Below, piece after piece: positions 18,272 through 26,375 of a stretch of 49,744 nt of DNA. Origin of the DNA: an uncultured Flavobacteriia bacterium (GTDB taxonomy: Bacteria > Bacteroidota > Bacteroidia > Flavobacteriales_D > Crocinitomicaceae); NCBI GenBank assembly GCA_903873915.1, contig CAIQQH010000065.1, forward strand, positions 1-49,744, written 5' to 3'. The number at the start of each line of letters is the position of its first letter. Positions within the stretch are counted from its first letter, which is position 1. Made by a program: the position numbers and the translations under genes. The notes beneath the pieces were generated by a model. It had not been told where the DNA came from and did not search any database. It was given only the letters and a program-made list of their open reading frames with translations.

Positions 18272-19891
18272 ATGAAATTCCTTCTTGTGCTCCTATTTGG
18301 ACTATTCTGCTATGCACAATATGCAGTTGCTCAAACGCTTACCACATCCAACCTGCCGATTGTGGTGATCAACACCCCCGTAGGACAAACCATCAATGAC
18401 CTCACCCGTACGGTGTGTGACATGGGAGTCATCGACAATGGCTCGGGAGCGACCAATTCAGTAACGAATCCATACAACGGCTACAATGGGAAAATCGCCA
18501 TTGAAGTGCGCGGATCAACTTCGCAGCAATACCCAAAGAAAAGTTACGGATTTGAAACGCAAGATGCCCTCGGCAACAATTTGAACGTTCCCTTGATGGG
18601 ACTTCCTATCGAAAATGACTGGATCTTGTACGGACCCTATCCCGACAAAACGCTCATCCGGGATGTATTGACTTTCCATCTATCCCAATCTTTTGGACAC
18701 TATGCCTCCAACTGGCGTTACTGCGAGTTGCTTTTGGACGGTCAATACCAAGGGTTATACATCCTCGTAGAGCGCATTAAGCGCGACAATAACCGGGTAG
18801 ATGTTGCCCGTTTGGACGCCGATGATTTGGCGGGTGATTCCCTCACCGGCGGGTACATTGTGAAAGTAGATAAGCTAACGGGACAAGTCGATTACACATG
18901 GCCTTCACACTACAACTCGGAGGTTATTTTTCAATTTCACGACCCTGAATACGTTGAAATGAACCCCATTCAATCGTCGTACATGGAGAATTTTGTGGGT
19001 ATGTTTGAAGACCGTATTCACGGACCTAACCTCGACGATCCTGTTCAAGGGTGGCAAGGGATACTGGAACCAACCTCCTTTTACGATTTCTTCATCCTGC
19101 AAGAACTTGGTCGCACGGTGGATGGCTACCGTTCGAGTTCCTTCATGCACAAGCATAGAAATGACGGCGCGTGGAATGGGCGCATGGTTGCTGGTCCAAT
19201 GTGGGATTTTAACCTCTCCTACGGAAACGCCGACTACTGCGGTGCCAACACAACTACTGGCTGGCAATATGACTTCGACTTGGTGTGTAATTTCTCCACA
19301 GCCATTCCTTTTTGGTGGAAAAGGCTTTTGGATTCTCAGGCTTACCGCAATGGTTTGCGCTGCCGATGGGAAACACTTCGTCAAGGTCCACTGCATACCG
19401 ACAGCGTGAATTACTTCATCGATTCCGTTGCAAGCATGCTCATTGATGCACGACTGCGCAACTTTCAGAAATGGCCAATCATTGGAGTGTACGTGAATTG
19501 GAACGGCTTTGTCGGCGCCACCTACCAGGAAGATGTCAATTTCCTCAAGACCTACATTCAAGAGCGCTCACAATGGATGGATGCCAACATACCGGGTATC
19601 TGTGATGCGGGAGTCGAGGAACAGGCATTCATTCCTGAGTACCATAAACTTTGGCCTAATCCAGCTACAGACGAGGCCTACCTCGGATTCACCTTGTTCT
19701 CTCCGGGCGATGTCCAACTCGTGTTTACCGACCTTCAGGGACGCCTGGTACACCACGAAAACATCGGGCAACAGTCCCAAGGCGAGCATGCGCAAGCGCT
19801 AGATCTGCGAAATTTGACCAGTGGAACCTACCTCTACACCTTAAGCAGTTCGGGGGCATTGATTGGTTCGGGGAAATTCATCGTCCGTTGA
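18272..19891 (+). CDS. secreted CotH-like kinase domain protein with T9SS type A tail
   Basis: A 539-residue exported protein. MKFLLVLLFGLFCYAQYAVA is a Sec signal peptide. The body is a CotH-type domain, a divergent protein-kinase-like fold: RGSTSQQYPKKSYGFE near residue 80, ENDWILYGPYPDKTLIRD near 115, YQGLYILVERIKRD near 165 and the metal-binding region GPMWDFNLSYGN near 310, where family members often show WDFD. The last 80 residues (from LWPNPATDEAYLGF) are a T9SS type A sorting domain ending in KFIVR, so the protein is probably moved to the cell surface. The first ATG of the open frame (18239) precedes the hydrophobic stretch by 11 residues; 18272 is preferred. The stop overlaps the dgkA start in TGATG. 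Confidence 0.85.
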   Translation: MKFLLVLLFGLFCYAQYAVAQTLTTSNLPIVVINTPVGQTINDLTRTVCDMGVIDNGSGATNSVTNPYNGYNGKIAIEVRGSTSQQYPKKSYGFETQDALGNNLNVPLMGLPIENDWILYGPYPDKTLIRDVLTFHLSQSFGHYASNWRYCELLLDGQYQGLYILVERIKRDNNRVDVARLDADDLAGDSLTGGYIVKVDKLTGQVDYTWPSHYNSEVIFQFHDPEYVEMNPIQSSYMENFVGMFEDRIHGPNLDDPVQGWQGILEPTSFYDFFILQELGRTVDGYRSSSFMHKHRNDGAWNGRMVAGPMWDFNLSYGNADYCGANTTTGWQYDFDLVCNFSTAIPFWWKRLLDSQAYRNGLRCRWETLRQGPLHTDSVNYFIDSVASMLIDARLRNFQKWPIIGVYVNWNGFVGATYQEDVNFLKTYIQERSQWMDANIPGICDAGVEEQAFIPEYHKLWPNPATDEAYLGFTLFSPGDVQLVFTDLQGRLVHHENIGQQSQGEHAQALDLRNLTSGTYLYTLSSSGALIGSGKFIVR

Positions 19892-20247
19892 TGCAGCGAT
19901 TCTTTCGTAGTGTCGGTTTTGCGCTGAATGGGCTTTTACACCTCATCAGGTACGAGCGAAACTTTCAAATCCATGTTGTGGCATTCATTGGTGTTCTTGC
20001 GCTTGGCTTATTTTTCGGGATTTCCTCGATGGAATGGCTGGTGATCTTTCTGATTTCAGCACTTGTCATGGGACTTGAGGCCATGAACACAGCCATTGAA
20101 AATCTTTGTGATTTGTATTCCACTGAAGCGAATGAGCGCATCAAGAAAATCAAGGATCTCGCTGCGGGCGCGGTGTTGATTGCTGCGGCTTTTGCGCTTT
20201 GCATTGCAGTGGTGTTGTTTTTGCCGTATGTAAAGAAAATGATGTGA
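19891..20247 (+). CDS. dgkA: diacylglycerol/undecaprenol kinase family protein
   Basis: A 118-residue integral membrane kinase of the DgkA family, phosphorylating diacylglycerol or, in many bacteria, undecaprenol. Three membrane helices are predicted (about 28-46, 50-68 and 95-115). The conserved active-site stretch EAMNTAIENLCDL and the motif KKIKDLAAGAVLIAA are present. Its ATG overlaps the stop codon of the CotH-like gene by one base, so translation is likely coupled. Which lipid is the substrate cannot be told; undecaprenol would fit the envelope genes elsewhere in the window. Confidence 0.9.
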   Translation: MQRFFRSVGFALNGLLHLIRYERNFQIHVVAFIGVLALGLFFGISSMEWLVIFLISALVMGLEAMNTAIENLCDLYSTEANERIKKIKDLAAGAVLIAAAFALCIAVVLFLPYVKKMM

Positions 20248-20306
20248 ATCGGTCAATTTTTCGTAAGTGCCCCCTCCTTTTTCAATGAACTGATTACCTT
20301 TAAGGC

Positions 20307-21101
20307 ATGAATTACCGTTTGCTCCTATTCTTTCTATTGAGTATCAGTCCCTTGTTTTCACAGGACTTTTTCACCCAGCAGCTCGACCGCTATTTTCCCA
20401 ACCGCAAGAGCAAGCAAATCGAACGCTTGCAGTTCACCCGCGACAGTTTGCAGCACATCAATGACAGTTTGTACGGATCGGTGAAAGTCGCTGCCGAGCG
20501 CATTGCTGGCATGAAGCAAGAAATTTTGGACTTGAAAGAAGAGGTATTCAATGAAAAAAACAATGCCAAGAGTGCACACACCGATTTGTTTGCCGAAAAC
20601 CAGCGACTTAAAGATTCCATCAATCTAATTGGCTGGCCAGTAGTCATCTGCACGGAAGAAACGGTCTTGAAAAAAGGCGCAAAAGATCCTGTGATTGTGA
20701 ACACCTGTCAATGGCGCGGCATCCAAATCATTGAAAAAGGCACGCCCGACTATCAAGGCCGCTATGTGTGGACGAGTGAGTTGTTTAAAAAGGTAGGCGA
20801 CTCCTTGGTGAAAATCACCACCACGGACCTCTTCAAGCCAGAGAAAATGGTTGAATTGGAGAAGCTGATCAATGCGCGCTTGTCGGAAGATTTCACAGCA
20901 TTAAAAGCCACCGATCCAGAATGTTTCACTCGCCGTAAGAATTACCCTGGCTTCAAGTTGAAAGACATGCGCCTGGCCTTCAGCGAAAATTCAGAGATCA
21001 CCTTCGAGGTGAGTTACAACCTAACCGATGCCTGCTTTGCCTTGAACAAGGCGTCGACGACGTTTAGATTGAAGGATGTGAAAGTGTATTTGGTGGAGTG
21101 A
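20307..21101 (+). CDS. hypothetical exported protein with coiled coil
   Basis: A 264-residue protein with a signal peptide (MNYRLLLFFLLSISPLFS, cleavage before QDF). Residues about 30-110 are predicted coiled coil, rich in Arg, Lys, Gln and Glu. The C-terminal half carries VVICTEETVLKKGAKD and a Cys-containing stretch KATDPECFTRRKNYPGF. No family recognised; a periplasmic location is likely. TACCTTTA a dozen bases before the ATG is one base off the -7 consensus. Confidence 0.7.
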   Translation: MNYRLLLFFLLSISPLFSQDFFTQQLDRYFPNRKSKQIERLQFTRDSLQHINDSLYGSVKVAAERIAGMKQEILDLKEEVFNEKNNAKSAHTDLFAENQRLKDSINLIGWPVVICTEETVLKKGAKDPVIVNTCQWRGIQIIEKGTPDYQGRYVWTSELFKKVGDSLVKITTTDLFKPEKMVELEKLINARLSEDFTALKATDPECFTRRKNYPGFKLKDMRLAFSENSEITFEVSYNLTDACFALNKASTTFRLKDVKVYLVE

Positions 21102-21131
21102 GGGGATGAACTTTTGCTAACAGTTAAAAAA

Positions 21132-22259
21132 TCATTCTCCCTGAGGTTCAGATAATAAGAATTCCTGTAACATTTTCTTGTCCTCGTCAGATAAGTGATT
21201 CCAAGTGGTCACCCCTTCTTCATTTGGCTTACCATTGACTCGAAAAGACACAAAAGAAATTTTACTCAATCGAATAAATTCTTGAGCAAGTTCAATCGGC
21301 ACTACTTGCTCTGAAGTAATGAAGAGAATTTCTTGCTCTAATGGAGTTAGATCTCGGTCATATTCGATTAAGCGATAAACGTCATATTTTTTAGGGTTTT
21401 CAGAAAAATTAAATCGGTGCTTCAATTGAGAGGTATCCGAATAAAATTCTTCAGTTACAACTAGGGCATATCCTTTTTGAGCATCGCCGAAAATTGCTTT
21501 ATACTGTTCTTTATAAGTCAGGACATCTATCTTTCTTTGTACTTTATTTTCCTTCAACTGAAGCCTAATTTTTTTATCTTCCAATCGAAAATATTCTTTT
21601 TCAACAGATTTATTTTCAAAAATTGGCTCACATTCGTAAGCATCTCCTTCTATTTGATCGCCAGTAATGATCGTCGCTTCATCACCCAGCAGCATCATTG
21701 GTTTATCAGATGCAATTTTAGCCAAATCGGCTTCTTTGAGTGAAAAGTTTAAAAGAAAATTGGTTTCTGAAAGCATTGTATCATTCTCTACTGCATCGGA
21801 TAAAAATTCAGCTTTAGCAATTTTCTTTGCAGATCTTTTATCCCATGGCTTGTTCACATTCCACAAGGTAATAAGCCCTTCAACTTCAGTAATTACCATT
21901 GCCGAATAAAGCGGAGAAACAACTTCTTTTCCTTTCGAATTGAACATTTTTTGTGTTTGCACAAAATTGAGCACATAAAAATCATTCAACTTGAGCATTT
22001 CCACTTCTTGTCCAATTTTCCAAGTGCTTGTTTTATTTTTTTCTTTGATTTCAATTTGGTCGGAACCAATAAAATAACCCCCATCCTCTAGACATTTTCT
22101 TTCACCAACTGAATCATAGGTACAATTCCATGTTCCTCTCAAGTTTACAGGGATTTCAGCAAGTTTTTCACCACCAGCTGGTTGAGGACTTGTAAAATAA
22201 TAAGTGGTACACGATTGAAGTAGGCTTAACAACAGCCCGAATACGATGACATACTTCAT
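21132..22259 (-). CDS. hypothetical lipoprotein, 375 residues
   Basis: MKYVIVFGLLLSLLQSC is a lipoprotein signal with lipobox Cys17. The mature protein is charged and has repeated strand-like segments such as RGTWNCTYDSVGERK and FYVLNFVQTQKMF, suggesting one or more beta-rich lipocalin-like modules. No catalytic motif is seen. It converges on the exported coiled-coil protein and diverges from the small lipoprotein at 22408. The A+T content is visibly higher than in neighbouring genes. Function unknown. Confidence 0.7.
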   Translation of the reverse strand: MKYVIVFGLLLSLLQSCTTYYFTSPQPAGGEKLAEIPVNLRGTWNCTYDSVGERKCLEDGGYFIGSDQIEIKEKNKTSTWKIGQEVEMLKLNDFYVLNFVQTQKMFNSKGKEVVSPLYSAMVITEVEGLITLWNVNKPWDKRSAKKIAKAEFLSDAVENDTMLSETNFLLNFSLKEADLAKIASDKPMMLLGDEATIITGDQIEGDAYECEPIFENKSVEKEYFRLEDKKIRLQLKENKVQRKIDVLTYKEQYKAIFGDAQKGYALVVTEEFYSDTSQLKHRFNFSENPKKYDVYRLIEYDRDLTPLEQEILFITSEQVVPIELAQEFIRLSKISFVSFRVNGKPNEEGVTTWNHLSDEDKKMLQEFLLSEPQGE

Positions 22260-22407
22260 TTCTAATTGTTTTAAATTTGATAAGTGATGTATAAAATTAA
22301 CATTTTGAAATACAATCTACTGATTCACCATGAATTAAAGTCTTAAATGTCTTTTAACATAAAGCGCAATAATTTCTACCTTCAGCCCTCAATTTAATCT
22401 TTAACTG

Positions 22408-22644
22408 ATGAGAATACTCTTATTTTTAGCTCTTACACTGAGCATCACAAGCTGCAGCGGCTGGTCGAAGGGAGGCGAAAACGCTTATATGGGCAGTTGC
22501 AAACAAGCGGGAGGCATTGACTGCGATTGTGCCATGAAGCTCACGAAGAAAAAATACCCCAATGAAAGTGATTTCAATGAAAAGGGAGGCGAGGATATGG
22601 AATTGGCGCTTGAGATTGCAGAGAAGTGTTATGCGGTAAAGTAG
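22408..22644 (+). CDS. small lipoprotein, 78 residues
   Basis: MRILLFLALTLSITSC gives a clear lipoprotein signal with lipobox Cys16. The 62-residue mature part has five Cys in addition to the lipid anchor region pattern (GSCKQAGGIDCDCAM, then EKCYAVK at the end), which could form disulfides in the periplasm. No family recognised. It lies about 110 bases before the tiny membrane protein gene on the same strand. Confidence 0.65.
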   Translation: MRILLFLALTLSITSCSGWSKGGENAYMGSCKQAGGIDCDCAMKLTKKKYPNESDFNEKGGEDMELALEIAEKCYAVK

Positions 22645-22760
22645 CACGCAAAGAAATGAATATGATCAAGCATAAAAAGCGTAAATGATTTTTGTCGATT
22701 CTGAAACCCTTTCAAAACAACGCTTATCTTTAGTGCATTATTCACTATAAAACTGTTATT

Positions 22761-22907
22761 ATGTTGTACGGATTATTGGCGATGGGATTTGCCTTGATTG
22801 CGATGTTTTTCGCAAAGAAAATGAAAAAATTTGCGGAAGACCAACAAGCGAAACAAGCTGAGTTGAAACGTCAGAAAGAAGAAAGCAAAAAAGAACAAGA
22901 AGGATAA
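22761..22907 (+). CDS. tiny single-pass membrane protein, 48 residues
   Basis: MLYGLLAMGFALIAMFFAKK forms one membrane helix, and a highly charged helical tail rich in Lys, Glu and Gln follows, ending KKEQEG. TATCTTTA (about 22725) is a near match to the -7 element, and a strong terminator follows the stop immediately, so it is a compact free-standing transcription unit, which argues that the gene is real. The architecture is the same as the 76-residue protein at 29579, without clear sequence identity. Function unknown. Confidence 0.6.
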   Translation: MLYGLLAMGFALIAMFFAKKMKKFAEDQQAKQAELKRQKEESKKEQEG

Positions 22908-22909
22908 TC

Positions 22910-22950
22910 AAACAAAAGCGCCCGGTGATGATCATCGGGCGCTTTTGTTT
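22910..22950. terminator. strong bidirectional terminator
   Basis: AAACAAAAGCGCCCG pairs perfectly with CGGGCGCTTTTGTTT over 15 bp. It lies between two convergent genes and can serve both. Confidence 0.9.
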
Positions 22951-22965
22951 GGTTGATTCAGTGAT

Positions 22966-23907
22966 TTAGAATTTATAAAACCAAGAACATTGTGGAACAG
23001 GGAAGGCATTGGTTGACACGTTGTTTGTTGTGATATTTCTTTCTGAAAAAACTACCCCAGCAAGCGCAATTTGAAATGCTGTCTTGGGTCCACTTTGAAA
23101 TCGCATCCCAGGCATAAAAAACGCGACCGTATTGCGGTAAGTATACGCACCTTGCCAGGTAGCCTGTTGCTTTTCAGTTCCAAAAAACATCATGGAATCG
23201 AAAAACAAACTGGCCTTCTTACCGATTTTCTTAATTCCCGCAATGGAAAAAACGGGGGCAGTATTCAGTTTTGACGAACTCGAATTTGCAAGATTTATGT
23301 AAGAATAGCCCAATGAAATCGTCATATTCTGCTTTTCATCACCAAAAGTTGCCATTCCCCAATGCAATCCTCCAAAACTACGGGAGTTATTTAAGTAGCC
23401 AGAGGTGCCGAGGAGGGTCCCAATTCCGAAGTTCACTTTCGGATTTTTTGTAGGTATTGAGTACTTTGCGGCCAGAACAAAAGGTGAAGCAATCCAAGTC
23501 GTCATTACACCTATGGACAAACGATCACTAACAGAAAAATGAACTTCAGGTCCATAAAGGTGAATCATGGCATAATCTTCCCCTTTTTTCAAAGGACGTG
23601 CATTAGTCGTAAAATAATAACGGGTGGTGAATGGAGAATTCACTAAAAAATCCCCATCGACAAGTTCTCCAACCTCTGGTTTATAGGGCCGAATACTTTT
23701 TACATCTTGTTTTAGGATAAAAATTTTACCGATGTCTTTTGACAAAAATAAAATCTCTCGACCATCGTCGCTGATAATCTCTCCAATTCGAATTTCACCA
23801 TTTTGCATGGTAAGTATTTTGGTTGAGTCTGTCACTCCTTCTATTTGCGAAAAGGCATTCGCTGAGAACAATAAAATGAGTGCTATGCTTAGAATAAGTT
23901 TCATCAT
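22966..23907 (-). CDS. hypothetical exported protein, probable outer-membrane barrel
   Basis: A 313-residue protein with signal peptide MMKLILSIALILLFSANAFS before QIEG. The first 80 residues after the signal hold a small domain with TMQNGEIRIGEIISDD and LKQDVKSIRPY, the kind of short RNA-free Sm-like or PRC-like strand pair often seen in Bacteroidota exported proteins. The rest alternates polar and hydrophobic residues with many Phe, Tyr and Gly, and it ends in a C-terminal aromatic (WFYKF), typical of outer-membrane beta-barrels. Function unknown. It has a good promoter at 23927-23955 and ends at the shared terminator. Confidence 0.72.
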   Translation of the reverse strand: MMKLILSIALILLFSANAFSQIEGVTDSTKILTMQNGEIRIGEIISDDGREILFLSKDIGKIFILKQDVKSIRPYKPEVGELVDGDFLVNSPFTTRYYFTTNARPLKKGEDYAMIHLYGPEVHFSVSDRLSIGVMTTWIASPFVLAAKYSIPTKNPKVNFGIGTLLGTSGYLNNSRSFGGLHWGMATFGDEKQNMTISLGYSYINLANSSSSKLNTAPVFSIAGIKKIGKKASLFFDSMMFFGTEKQQATWQGAYTYRNTVAFFMPGMRFQSGPKTAFQIALAGVVFSERNITTNNVSTNAFPVPQCSWFYKF

Positions 23908-23926
23908 CTATAAGAATTAATTGTAT

Positions 23927-23955
23927 CAAAGGTATTGTGAATGAACAAGCGACAA
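23927..23955 (-). promoter_or_regulatory. promoter of the barrel-protein gene
   Basis: On the minus strand TTG (23955-23953) precedes TACCTTTG (23934-23927) by 18 bases, a full match to the Bacteroidota consensus. The gene's ATG lies 20 bases downstream. Confidence 0.65.
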
Positions 23956-24125
23956 AAATTGATTTCCACAGGAGGGAAATTGGAAGTTGTGAATTTCGCA
24001 ACAAATACCCAAGTTGAAATTATTTGGAAAAGAATGGATAATCAGGAATTTGCCCTTTTAGGTATGAAATCACATGTGCATTTACTCATTACAGAAAACA
24101 GTACGAATGAAATGTCAACTCATTC

Positions 24126-25010
24126 CTAATTGAACTTAAACGGCTCGATTTGTTGTTCGAAGAAATTGGACGGGTAATTTTCAACCCCTTCAAATCCCAA
24201 TTCGACATCTCTCCCATCGGAAGGAATGTAGTTTGTTTTGAATAGGTAATCCCAACAACTCAATGAAATGCCAAAATTTACACCTTTCCTGTGATCCTTT
24301 GGCAAATCCTTTACATGGTGCCAAATGTGCATTTTAGGATTATTCAAGATGTATTTCAAAGGGCCGTAATCCCACCCTAAATTGGCGTGATTCAAGTGAC
24401 CAATCAAGGTTCCAATCATGTACACATAAAATCCATATTCCAATTTAAAGTGTAGAATGTAGGACAACACAACAAATCCGATGAGTTGATAAACAACATT
24501 TTCCATGAAGTGGTACCGCAGATGTGCCGCAAAACCCATCTCTCTTACAGAATGATGCAGTTTATGAAAACGCCATAGAAAAGGGATGCGGTGGAATAAG
24601 TTGTGAATGCACCATTGCAGAAAATCACGTATCATGAAGAAAATGATGACCTGCAACCAGACCGGAAAGTAGTGGAAGAAATCGAAAATATATCTGCGAG
24701 GCATGCCAATTGACCCCATCAATTCAGAGAATAAAACCGAAGTGGTATTGCTCAAGGCGGCAAAGATGATCAATCCAAACAAATAGTAATTGAAAAACAT
24801 GTAAAACGCATCTAGCCAAAAATCCTTTCGAAGTACGGATTGATTTTTTCTCCACGGCAAACAAATTTCGATTGTCCAAATGGCAAGAGACAAAAATATC
24901 AAGACATAAAAAGAACTAATCCCATCCGAAAAAGGATGAATAATCTGATTGACCAGGCAGTTCCAGCTGCCTTTGTACGCGTTTTCTATTGTTTGTAAAA
25001 GCGAGGTCAA
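24126..25010 (-). CDS. sterol desaturase/fatty acid hydroxylase family protein
   Basis: A 294-residue integral membrane di-iron enzyme candidate. Several membrane helices are predicted (about 32-50, 70-90, 115-130, 175-205). The histidine clusters of the superfamily are present: HNLFH near residue 140, HKLHH near 150, HLNHAN near 210 and HIWHH near 233. These coordinate two irons for hydroxylation or desaturation of a lipid. The exact substrate is unknown; in this phylum carotenoids, fatty acids or ornithine lipids are plausible. The start MTSLLQTIENAYKG lacks a recognisable promoter. Confidence 0.88.
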   Translation of the reverse strand: MTSLLQTIENAYKGSWNCLVNQIIHPFSDGISSFYVLIFLSLAIWTIEICLPWRKNQSVLRKDFWLDAFYMFFNYYLFGLIIFAALSNTTSVLFSELMGSIGMPRRYIFDFFHYFPVWLQVIIFFMIRDFLQWCIHNLFHRIPFLWRFHKLHHSVREMGFAAHLRYHFMENVVYQLIGFVVLSYILHFKLEYGFYVYMIGTLIGHLNHANLGWDYGPLKYILNNPKMHIWHHVKDLPKDHRKGVNFGISLSCWDYLFKTNYIPSDGRDVELGFEGVENYPSNFFEQQIEPFKFN

Positions 25011-25154
25011 TTTTGTGTACTTTTTTAAGGATTCAAGGCAAATCTAAAAAGAAATTGGATGTGAACTCAAGCTATTTCTCAATACAGTTTGACTCCTTTT
25101 ATGAATTATGGGTATTCATAAGCACTTATCATAACAAGATTTTAGAGGAAAGAT

Positions 25155-25277
25155 TCCCCTTTTATAAATCAAAAAGAAAGAGAAGCAGAAAGAGAATGAA
25201 GAAAAACAAAAACGAGACCGCGAAGCCGCAACGAAGTTAATGATGCTTTCGCTCTCATTCTCGTTTTGTTTTCGTGG
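25155..25277. repeat. first copy of duplicated tRNA-downstream region
   Basis: The segment from TCCCCTTTTATAAATC to TTGTTTTCGTGG is repeated at 25374-25474 with very few changes over about 100 matching bases. This copy has an extra stretch of about 24 bases (25218-25240) in the hairpin loop. The second copy abuts tRNA-Phe; this one does not. Confidence 0.85.
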
Positions 25278-25373
25278 GCCAAAGGTCTGAACTATCGAGC
25301 CTTTATACTGATTTGAAGGAGGTTACATGTTTGGGTTTAAAACCAGAAATTCCTAGAAAAGAGCGAGAAGGAG

Positions 25374-25474
25374 TCCCCTTATATAAATCAAAAAGAAAGA
25401 GAAGCAGAAAGAGAATGAAGAAAAACAAAAACGAGAATGACGCTTTCGCTCTCATTCTCGTTTTGTTTTCGTGG
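25374..25474. repeat. second copy of duplicated region, next to tRNA-Phe
   Basis: It matches 25155-25277 and ends in the last bases of the tRNA gene. Short open frames in both copies are Lys/Arg-rich products of the repeat and are not taken as genes. Confidence 0.85.
25420..25470 (-). terminator. terminator of tRNA-Phe
   Basis: Read on the minus strand directly after the tRNA, AAAACAAAACGAGAATGA pairs with TCATTCTCGTTTTTGTTTTT around a short loop, and the distal arm supplies the U-rich run. Confidence 0.65.
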
Positions 25475-25544
25475 TGATGGACGGAATCGAACCGCCGACA
25501 CAAGGATTTTCAGTCCTTTGCTCTACCGACTGAGCTACATCACC
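25472..25544 (-). tRNA. tRNA-Phe (anticodon GAA)
   Basis: A complete 73-base cloverleaf: acceptor stem GGTGATG with CATCACC, D arm GCTC/GAGC, anticodon stem AAGGA/TCCTT with loop CTGAAAA (GAA), T arm GGCGG/CCGTC with loop TTCGATT, and discriminator A. CCA is not encoded. It is isolated from other tRNA genes. Confidence 0.97.
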
Positions 25545-25623
25545 TAACCGTTTTGTGGGGGCAAAGATAATAACTTAAATCGATGAACGACAAATGAAGC
25601 GCATTTTTTTTGACAACATCACG

Positions 25624-25631
25624 TATCTTTG
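25624..25631 (+). promoter_or_regulatory. promoter -7 element of coaX
   Basis: TATCTTTG matches TAnnTTTG, ten bases before the ATG at 25641. The implied leader is only a few bases. No well-spaced TTG was found. Confidence 0.45.
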
Positions 25632-25640
25632 ACCGCAATT

Positions 25641-26375
25641 ATGAACGAAAACATCTATGTCCTGGATGCCGGAAATACTTCGGTGAAAGTTGGTCTCTTT
25701 GAAAATGGAGTGCTCAAAAACGTTCGGCGGGTGCCCACAAGCGATAAATCGCGTTGGAGCGAAATTAAAGAATTGATCCCCTTGAATTCATCGCTTGTGC
25801 TGTGCAGTGTCGCAAGTGAAGAGTTTAATTCATTCGTTCATTCGCTGACAACAGACATTACAGTTATCAATGCCAACTCTCCCCTGCCCATACTAAATGC
25901 GTACCATAGTCCTGAATCATTAGGCATGGATCGACTTTGCAATGCAGTGGCCATCCATACCTTGAAACAAACCACAAACGCCGTAGCCATTGACATCGGG
26001 ACCTGTATTAAATTTGACCTTGTTGAGGGTGATCAATACATCGGTGGATCAATCAGTCCTGGAATTGATTTGCGTTACCAGGCCTTGCACGATTTCACTG
26101 CTAAACTGCCACTGATCGACGCGCATTCTCAAGAATCTTTCATCGGAAAAGATACAGTGACTTCAATGGCCGCAGGAGTAATTCATGGATTGGATGCAGA
26201 AATAAAGGGGATGATGGACAAATACCGTTTAGCACATGGTCAAGACTTAACTTTTTTTATGACCGGAGGAGATGTCGAATTCTTTGATTTTGAAGGAAAA
26301 AATGACATCTTTGCGGACCCAAATTTAACCCTGAAGGGTGTTTATGAAATCTATTTGTGCCATGTTGCGTACTAA
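25641..26375 (+). CDS. coaX: type III pantothenate kinase
   Basis: CoaX phosphorylates pantothenate, the first step of coenzyme A synthesis. The 244-residue protein shows the ASKHA-fold motifs: VLDAGNTSVKVG near residue 8 (phosphate binding), SLGMDRLCN near 95, AIDIGTCIKFDLV near 120 and GGSISPGIDLR near 137. The ATG at 25641 puts the first motif at the usual distance; the frame upstream overlaps the promoter. Its end overlaps the next gene by 14 bases. A CoaX-outer membrane protein-LptC order is familiar from flavobacterial genomes. Confidence 0.95.
   Translation: MNENIYVLDAGNTSVKVGLFENGVLKNVRRVPTSDKSRWSEIKELIPLNSSLVLCSVASEEFNSFVHSLTTDITVINANSPLPILNAYHSPESLGMDRLCNAVAIHTLKQTTNAVAIDIGTCIKFDLVEGDQYIGGSISPGIDLRYQALHDFTAKLPLIDAHSQESFIGKDTVTSMAAGVIHGLDAEIKGMMDKYRLAHGQDLTFFMTGGDVEFFDFEGKNDIFADPNLTLKGVYEIYLCHVAY

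Noticed and set aside
23941-24129. 62-codon open frame on the plus strand between two minus-strand genes
   Set aside because: Its first part overlaps a full promoter (23927-23955) of the minus-strand barrel gene, it has no promoter of its own and no recognisable features.
24989-25477. Two Lys/Arg-rich open frames on the plus strand
   Set aside because: They are produced by the duplicated repeat next to tRNA-Phe and share the same low-complexity segment; not credible proteins.
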